Source: Lineus longissimus (lineage: Eukaryota; Nemertea; Pilidiophora; Heteronemertea; Lineidae). From it: 64,000 bases of DNA. Under the pieces are notes generated by a model. The model saw only the letters and a list, made by a program, of their open reading frames with translations, made no database searches and was not told where the DNA came from. The stretch's first letter is position 1; each line of letters starts with the position of its first letter. The stretch lies in NCBI RefSeq assembly GCF_910592395.1, contig NC_088325.1:14202109-14266108 (forward strand), written 5' to 3'. Below are positions 58,170-64,000 of this stretch, one piece after another. The translations under genes and the position numbers were made by a program.

Positions 58170-61100
58170 TGTCTGAGCCGATACAAAGAAGCAAATACCA
58201 AGAGTAATTTCTAAAAATCTATAGTTTTCAGCATCAAAGTTCTCTGTTTGAGTCGATGTCAGCTTTGACATGTTAGAGTTGATGTCTAGACCATAGGGAT
58301 GCATAGACATGTAAGAGTTTGAATTCAAAAAGAAAAAGGATAACCTTTGAAATATCTAGAACTAATTTGCTTTATCAAAATACGTAACAAACGCTCTCTG
58401 AGGTGTTGCATAAATTTCATAGTGAGGATGTTTTTTGTTTTTTGTTGCATATGAGTTTCCCTTTGAAAAATGAATTTTCAATACGATAGTCGGTGAATTT
58501 AAATTCTCCAGTTATAGTTAAGAAATATTTCAGAGGTTATAAGGATCCGAGGACGAATCAACCAATATTGCTTCTACTGAACCAGTACCTTAAGAACATT
58601 TCTTACGACAAAAAAATTAGAAAGTTTCTGGTTGGTTATTGGTAAATTACCTATAAACTAAATGAAGCCTGGTCTGACAAAGAAATATTTCCCGCTGATT
58701 CTCGTACATTGATACTGTCTGAGACGAAAAATCTTAGAGATATTTACATAAGCTCACTATAAGATCTTACGAACCAACTAATCTGGTAAGGCACGCTAAT
58801 AAAAGTTTCCAAAGATTCTTCTTGGTAATAACTCGGTAACTTCAATCTGATATATGTCCTACTAATTTTGTGGTACTAAAGATCTGCACAGGGCTGTATA
58901 TTAGAGCAAGTTGTTTCCGACGATAAATAACCGGAGTACAAGATATTTTGCGTGGTTTTAAGTACCTGTATTCCATAAAACATTTTCCAATACAGAAATG
59001 TATTGAAATGACGTTCTGAGTAATTTCTCCCCAATATCCTTAAGATCAAGTCCGCACCTTTTGCGAGGCAATGCAGGATATTTCTTACAAAAATAAATTT
59101 GTAAGGTATTTTCTGGCCCATCGTTCTCTTATGAAAATCTTACTTAGAAAATGTTACTTTAGGTTGCCGAATCTACAAGTTGTATGGAAGAGTTGAAAAA
59201 TGCTGGCCAAAAGTTTGTAAATGATGTTAGTTAGGCCGAAATCCATTATTATCTGCTGCCTCGAAATTCCAGGTTTTATCCCGAAGTTGGGATAGTCAAA
59301 GCTTGATGCAAAATAATTCAGGAGCAATTATGCAAAATTGAAGGATCGTGTAACGGCCAAAGAATAGGAAACTTTGCTGGTTGTGGGTTTGTAGTTGTTG
59401 TAATGTTTCGACATAAAGCAATACGTTACTGTTGCCGTGCAACTGTCTTGATTGCTTTTTCTTACCTCTTAAGACTTGAGTATTAAATGCAGGGATACGA
59501 TTTGAGGAACCTTAGCAGTATTGGAAGTGATTTGAAAAGTTATACTCACCATGATATAAGTGTAATGTGGATGACCCAGACGCCACCATAGGCCTGGTCT
59601 TGGCGTAATAATCCAGACTTAGAAGAGGTATATACTGCGAGTGAATTTGACAAATGGGTATACTCAAGATGCAAAATGTTGTGCAACGATAAATCTGAAA
59701 ATTATCAGATTGGGGAACTGAGCGTCACATGTAAGGAAGGGAGATTGCGTGCAAGTGAAATTGACGCCTGGTGCAGATTGCTGCAACTCTCATTTTTCAA
59801 CCTGAGCGCATCCAGCCACTATGTCTTCATCGTGTCTCCTTCCCGCCAAATTGCTCCCTGCCTCCCTAAGTAGGAAGTTTACATTTATATGATCGTAAAA
59901 TGCTGCAAAGGCAATAATCCTTCATCCAGGGTATAATTTTCCAGCTATGAATCAAACCTTTTCCCGCCATTTTACTCCAGACAGTTTTATTATAAGTGGA
60001 TTTTTTTCTATCGTTCCGTCTATTGTGAGTCATGATCCAGGTCAGGTGCGAGCGGAACGATGCGAGATTTTGCAGAATCTGGAGATTGGATCCCGATTTT
60101 CTCCAAAAATACATCATATATTTGATAGAAAACACTCTTAGGGGTTACAAAGTATACCCTTTTTACTTGTCTGTGAGTTAAGTTGAGGTTTGTGGTGTAT
60201 TTCTTCGCTGAAACGCTGCAGACGGATCGGTGGAGCGCACGTTTGGGCGAAACGCTGCTCGAATTCCAAGCATGTTTCCCTTAAAAACTCCAAAAATATT
60301 GAACCCTTACAAAATATAATCAATCAGGGACACCTTAACATACTACCCTTAGGTTTCTACTAGTATTCTTTTGTTTTGGTGTTGAAATATACTGGGAAAC
60401 GGCCCAGACATATCAGACATCAAGAGAAAATCAAATTCCACTGGTTTCCGCTATTGGCGTGATGAAGCAGGGATCCTTGCAATGTTTTATCCCCTTGCTA
60501 GCCAGTAAGCAAATGCTTCTTTTCGAAATCCTATCTCAGGGAAGAACACTTGTTAGTCACGTCAGGTTCATGATATTTGGTGAGGCAGTTTTGGGCCCCA
60601 ACTGTATACTGGATAGCGCAGAAGGTATATAGTACGCGGTCTGAAGCTCAAATGTATAACAATTTAACTGCAATCCGTTGTTTTTAGACATTCTCATACA
60701 AAATGCAGACAGTGCACTCTGAAATACACTAGAAATATATCGTCTGCGGGAAAAAAGATTTGGTAGTCTAAATATGTCTCATCATTTTCGATGCGTTGGT
60801 ATTGAGAAGGTTTTTGTAAGTGCAGACCCAGACGGCCCCTGGTTCGAGCCTGGCGTAGATCGGCGAGCTGAAGCACCTCTATGTCGTTATTCAATGTGGT
60901 TAACGGTGACTTACATATATGAATAATTTTTTTTCACGCATTCATCAACATTACGGAATAAAGTACATGTGTGTGTTAACCCCGTTGGGTTTGCGACAGA
61001 AGGACATGAGGGACGAGAAATCTTGTCACCACCGAAATGATGAACAAATTAGGGTGGCCACCATTCGAGGAACGTAGAAGACGAACCCGACATGTCACTT

Positions 61101-63740
61101 ATCGCAAGATAATCCACAACATAGCACCCAACATGCTTTCAAATCCCGAATTATTCTTTTTCAAATTTTAAGGTCTCTCGAGCAATACATTTTTACGCAC
61201 CGCCAGAAGTGACCGAACAACACAGCAGTACATTTTGATTAGAACCTTGGTTTTGAAACAATTGAGATCCAGAGCCAGAACTTTAAAAAGGCGCAAGATG
61301 ACAGTCATGACAGAACCAACGTTATTGGTGCCAGAGATAACCAGGAAGCCGCCGATGAAGATGAAATTATTTCGTATATGACTCCTCTAACGTCAGCTTT
61401 TAAATTTTGCTGAATACATCACGGCATACTCGCGATCCCGATCGCCACCTTCTCAGCACTACTAACGCCCGTAAAATCACGCTACAGCCAGCATGGGACA
61501 ACCATTAGCACTACTGGAGTATCTGTCTAGTATTAGGGTTGTGTAGAAAACCACAAAGCGATTCAGACTCTTTCATAAAAACAGGACAAATACCCAAGGA
61601 ATTGCTTCAGACCGCACAGTAAACCCCCTACCAGTATCCCACCAACATTTTACGCGCCAAGGTATGGCAAAACCCAACTAACTTTGACCAGAAACAGTGT
61701 ACATCATGCACTCCATCATGTACAAAAGTGGCGATGAAGTTAGCTGGACTTGGGCTATAGAATCCCATCAGAACCAGCATGGGGGAGCCAAAAGTATTTA
61801 CTCGGGAATTCGTTGGAAACCGCAAGTATCTCTCAGCTCCACCATCAACACGTGTGCGACGTCTGAGGAGCAGACGAGCAGACGAGAGTTACAGGAATGT
61901 GCAATCTCCCAATGAGAGGGTAGCTAGCATTTGCTCCGTAACAAAAGTACGCTGGTAAACGGTGCTAGTAGCACTAAGCAACCGTTAATACCGATTGCGA
62001 GGCTTGGAGATTGAGGAATGTGGTCACCTGATCAGAGAAATTCCCACGATTGTTGGGTTGCTGCGGCTGCATCAGCCTCGAACGCAGGTGAAGAATTCAT
62101 TAAATTTTTTACCAAAGAAGTACTCTTCTGCGGCTGCTTCCTCTTCTGTTGCATGTACCTGCACAATCATCATAGCTGAATCCTCATAGGAAACCCCATG
62201 ACTATGTTTTAGACCCAAGAGTCCAACTAATGTCCTGGTTGGGTCGTGTCTGTTTAAAATCAGTGCTTTGACCTGCTCACTGGGGATGAAACTTCATGAT
62301 GACCTCCCTGCCTCAGTCCGTATTAGGAGCATCATTGGACTCAAGTGCAAAGGCGTGTCATACCTCCGCAATCTTAGTCTGAGAGTGAGATCGAGGAGTT
62401 TCAGTGTCCAAGACACTCGGTCGGGGCTGTTTAAAAACGATCTCAATACCCACTTTGCGAGTTCGCTGACTACATGCAGCCCAACTGTCAGAGAACCAAG
62501 TCAACTACATGTACTTGTACATCTAAGTCGTTGAGATGTTGAGAGATCATTATCAAGACTGACCACAAACCGCAAAGTACAAAGCACCAGGTGAGTGTTA
62601 ACAAAAGTAGTAGAGTCCGCAGTCATTTGACAATGGTAGCCGTTTGTTTGGTAATGACCTGGAAACAATAGGCTACATTGTTCTGTAACCGCATAGTGCC
62701 ATAATGACAAGCTCAGAAACAGAGTGAGTGGTCCAGACGTTCTTCAGATCTGTGAACAATAGGAAGGCCATTGAGGTGACGCCGGACGCTGATTAAGGAC
62801 TGATATAATCATTTACCAGGTACCAAAAGTAGCGAACTGGAATGTCCCTGGAACGAAGTCCAGAAACCAACCATTGGGTTCGCGGAGAGAGATTACTTGA
62901 GCCCATGGTCATAGGAAGCAAACATTTGGGATGAGAACTTCTCTATCAACCCACCATCATGCGTTTGTTAAAGGGCTGGATGATCTGGGAGGTAGACCTT
63001 AGCCAATGCAGTGGTCTCCATGAGCATGAACCATGTTGGTTGAATCCCCGTAGTACCTAAGGACTGAAGCTACTTGTGCTTGAACGCTAGACTTCGGTAC
63101 GGGGCCAGAATAGCCTGAAGTTATTGGCGAATGTTGAATCTCGATGGTGGGGCAGAATTTGCTGTGGCATGGACTGGAGACCGAGGATCATTCTCGGGTT
63201 GCTCAGAACCGGAGGCAAGGCCGCAATGTCAACTGAAATTCCGTCTGTCGCAAACTGTCAAAAGACATCTTTCATGACGACAATTGAGCGTGGCAGCAGC
63301 CACAATTAGGACCCATTATCATAATTCAATCACTGTTAATAGATATAGGACCCACCGCACACTTATATCAAAGGATATTTGGATTCAAAAATGACTTTAT
63401 GGTCCCTGTTTAGCAATTTAATGACACATTTATGAAGTTTCTGAATGTTATATGACCCATTATGACAGGTATATGGACCCAGTGTGATGTTTGTATGATC
63501 TGATATGGCGTAGGATCATTTATCAGCTATTGTTGAACATGATGATAGATTATGCTCAATTTGGGTGCTGATGAAGGAGGAGAGGTCAGGTTGGAAAGAC
63601 GTATCAATGGGGAGGAGCACTCATTATAGATGAGGAAGTCGTTCTGAGAAGCAACGTGGTTGGTGTATAAGTGTGAGACGTCAAGCCAAGGAATCGGACT
63701 CCTTCCAATACATCAGTGTTTTTTATTGATACGTCAATGG
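58170..63740. other. Long stretch with no recognisable gene
   Basis: AT-rich intergenic sequence with only short open frames. A B-box-like GGTTCGAGCCTGG lies at about 60840-60852 without a convincing A box. From 63301 to 63530 the sequence is strongly AT-rich. No RNA gene or large repeat is seen. Confidence 0.35.
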
Positions 63741-63749
63741 TTGATATGA

Positions 63750-64000
63750 ATATATAGGCCTAAAGAAGAGAAAGAGGTTGCCATAATGTTGAAGATGGCC
63801 GTGGTAGTACTGACAGATTCCTGCTCCAGTAGCGTGATTGTGAAGAAGAACGATGGGAAGAGAAGGTTCTGCATGGACTACCGAAGTCTGAATAGGATGA
63901 CGTTATTTGATCCTGAACCAATTCTGTGTGTTGAGACTATTTTTACCAAGCTGGTAAAGATTGATTTGACGACAGGATATTGGCAGGTGCCGTTGACGGA
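63750..64000 (+). mobile_element. Ty3/Gypsy-type LTR retrotransposon, start of reverse transcriptase, cut by window end
   Basis: An open frame of 83 codons runs to the window edge and matches the N-terminal fingers and palm entry of Gypsy reverse transcriptase, which copies element RNA into DNA. Visible landmarks in order are YRPKEEKEV and IMLKM (the usual PYR.P...E..E..LK.G region), VIVKKNDGKRRFCMDYRSLN, FDPEP, then KIDLTTGYWQVPL. Between FTKL and KIDLTTG several residues common in the family are missing, which suggests a small in-frame deletion. A TGA lies directly upstream of the frame and the preceding sequence does not read as gag-pol, so this copy is probably defective. The YxDD site would lie beyond the window. 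Confidence 0.9.

Noticed and set aside
60840-60852. tRNA gene or SINE
   Set aside because: A good B box (GGTTCGAGCCTGG) but no A box at the right distance and no tail.
62268-62534. LINE C-terminus (DDLPASVRIRS)
   Set aside because: Only the LPxSVR phrase resembles a LINE tail; no WN upstream, no FK..L block at the right distance and no 3' tail.

Overview
The window looks like a piece of a metazoan nuclear genome, most likely from a marine invertebrate; the species cannot be named from the sequence. Reasons: base composition is moderate to AT-rich, no long open frame exists (the longest is 208 codons on the minus strand at 51513-52139), GT..AG intron signals are visible, and the DNA is full of animal-type repeats: non-LTR retrotransposon 3' ends with hairpin plus microsatellite tails, tRNA- and 5S-derived SINE pieces, a Ty3/Gypsy reverse-transcriptase fragment, MITE-like inverted repeats and many minisatellites. 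There is no bacterial, phage, plasmid or CRISPR organisation.

Layout. 0-7 kb: intergenic DNA with a CAGGGGCGGATCC-type MITE (147-326) and a diverged repeat ending in a CAGTGGACC-type terminal hairpin (4930-5352). 7.78-8.96 kb: a candidate three-exon gene for a small coiled-coil-like protein. 9.5-11.3 kb: a cluster of ATGGCGG (YY1-like) motifs. 14.09-14.83 kb: two tandem arrays. 15.7-24.6 kb: AT-rich DNA with a minisatellite, a second copy of the 4.9 kb repeat and a LINE 3' end (22.6-22.85 kb). 24.6-36.5 kb: almost gene-free, with several diverged two-copy tandem duplications. 36.6-37.75 kb: a direct repeat carrying a tRNA-like A box joined to a 5S rRNA-like internal promoter, then SINEs with a CORE-like motif. 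39.8-40.2 kb: a second LINE 3' end. 41.47-42.45 kb: an array of about eight 131-bp units. 43.5-44.2 kb: E2F- and CRE-like sites. 44.5-47.6 kb: tRNA-derived elements, a 112-bp inverted repeat around one of them, and a palindromic cluster. 48.7-57.2 kb: the most gene-like part, with four candidate small multi-exon reading frames on the plus strand, interrupted by 102-bp and 69-bp arrays whose periods are multiples of three. 58.05-58.17 kb: a 34-bp foldback. 63.75-64 kb: the start of a Gypsy RT that runs off the window.

No gene is assigned to a named family with confidence except the retroelement pieces. The gene models come from reading splice signals and phase by eye and need transcript support. 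Nothing in the window shows genes working together as a pathway; its dominant theme is repeat biology.
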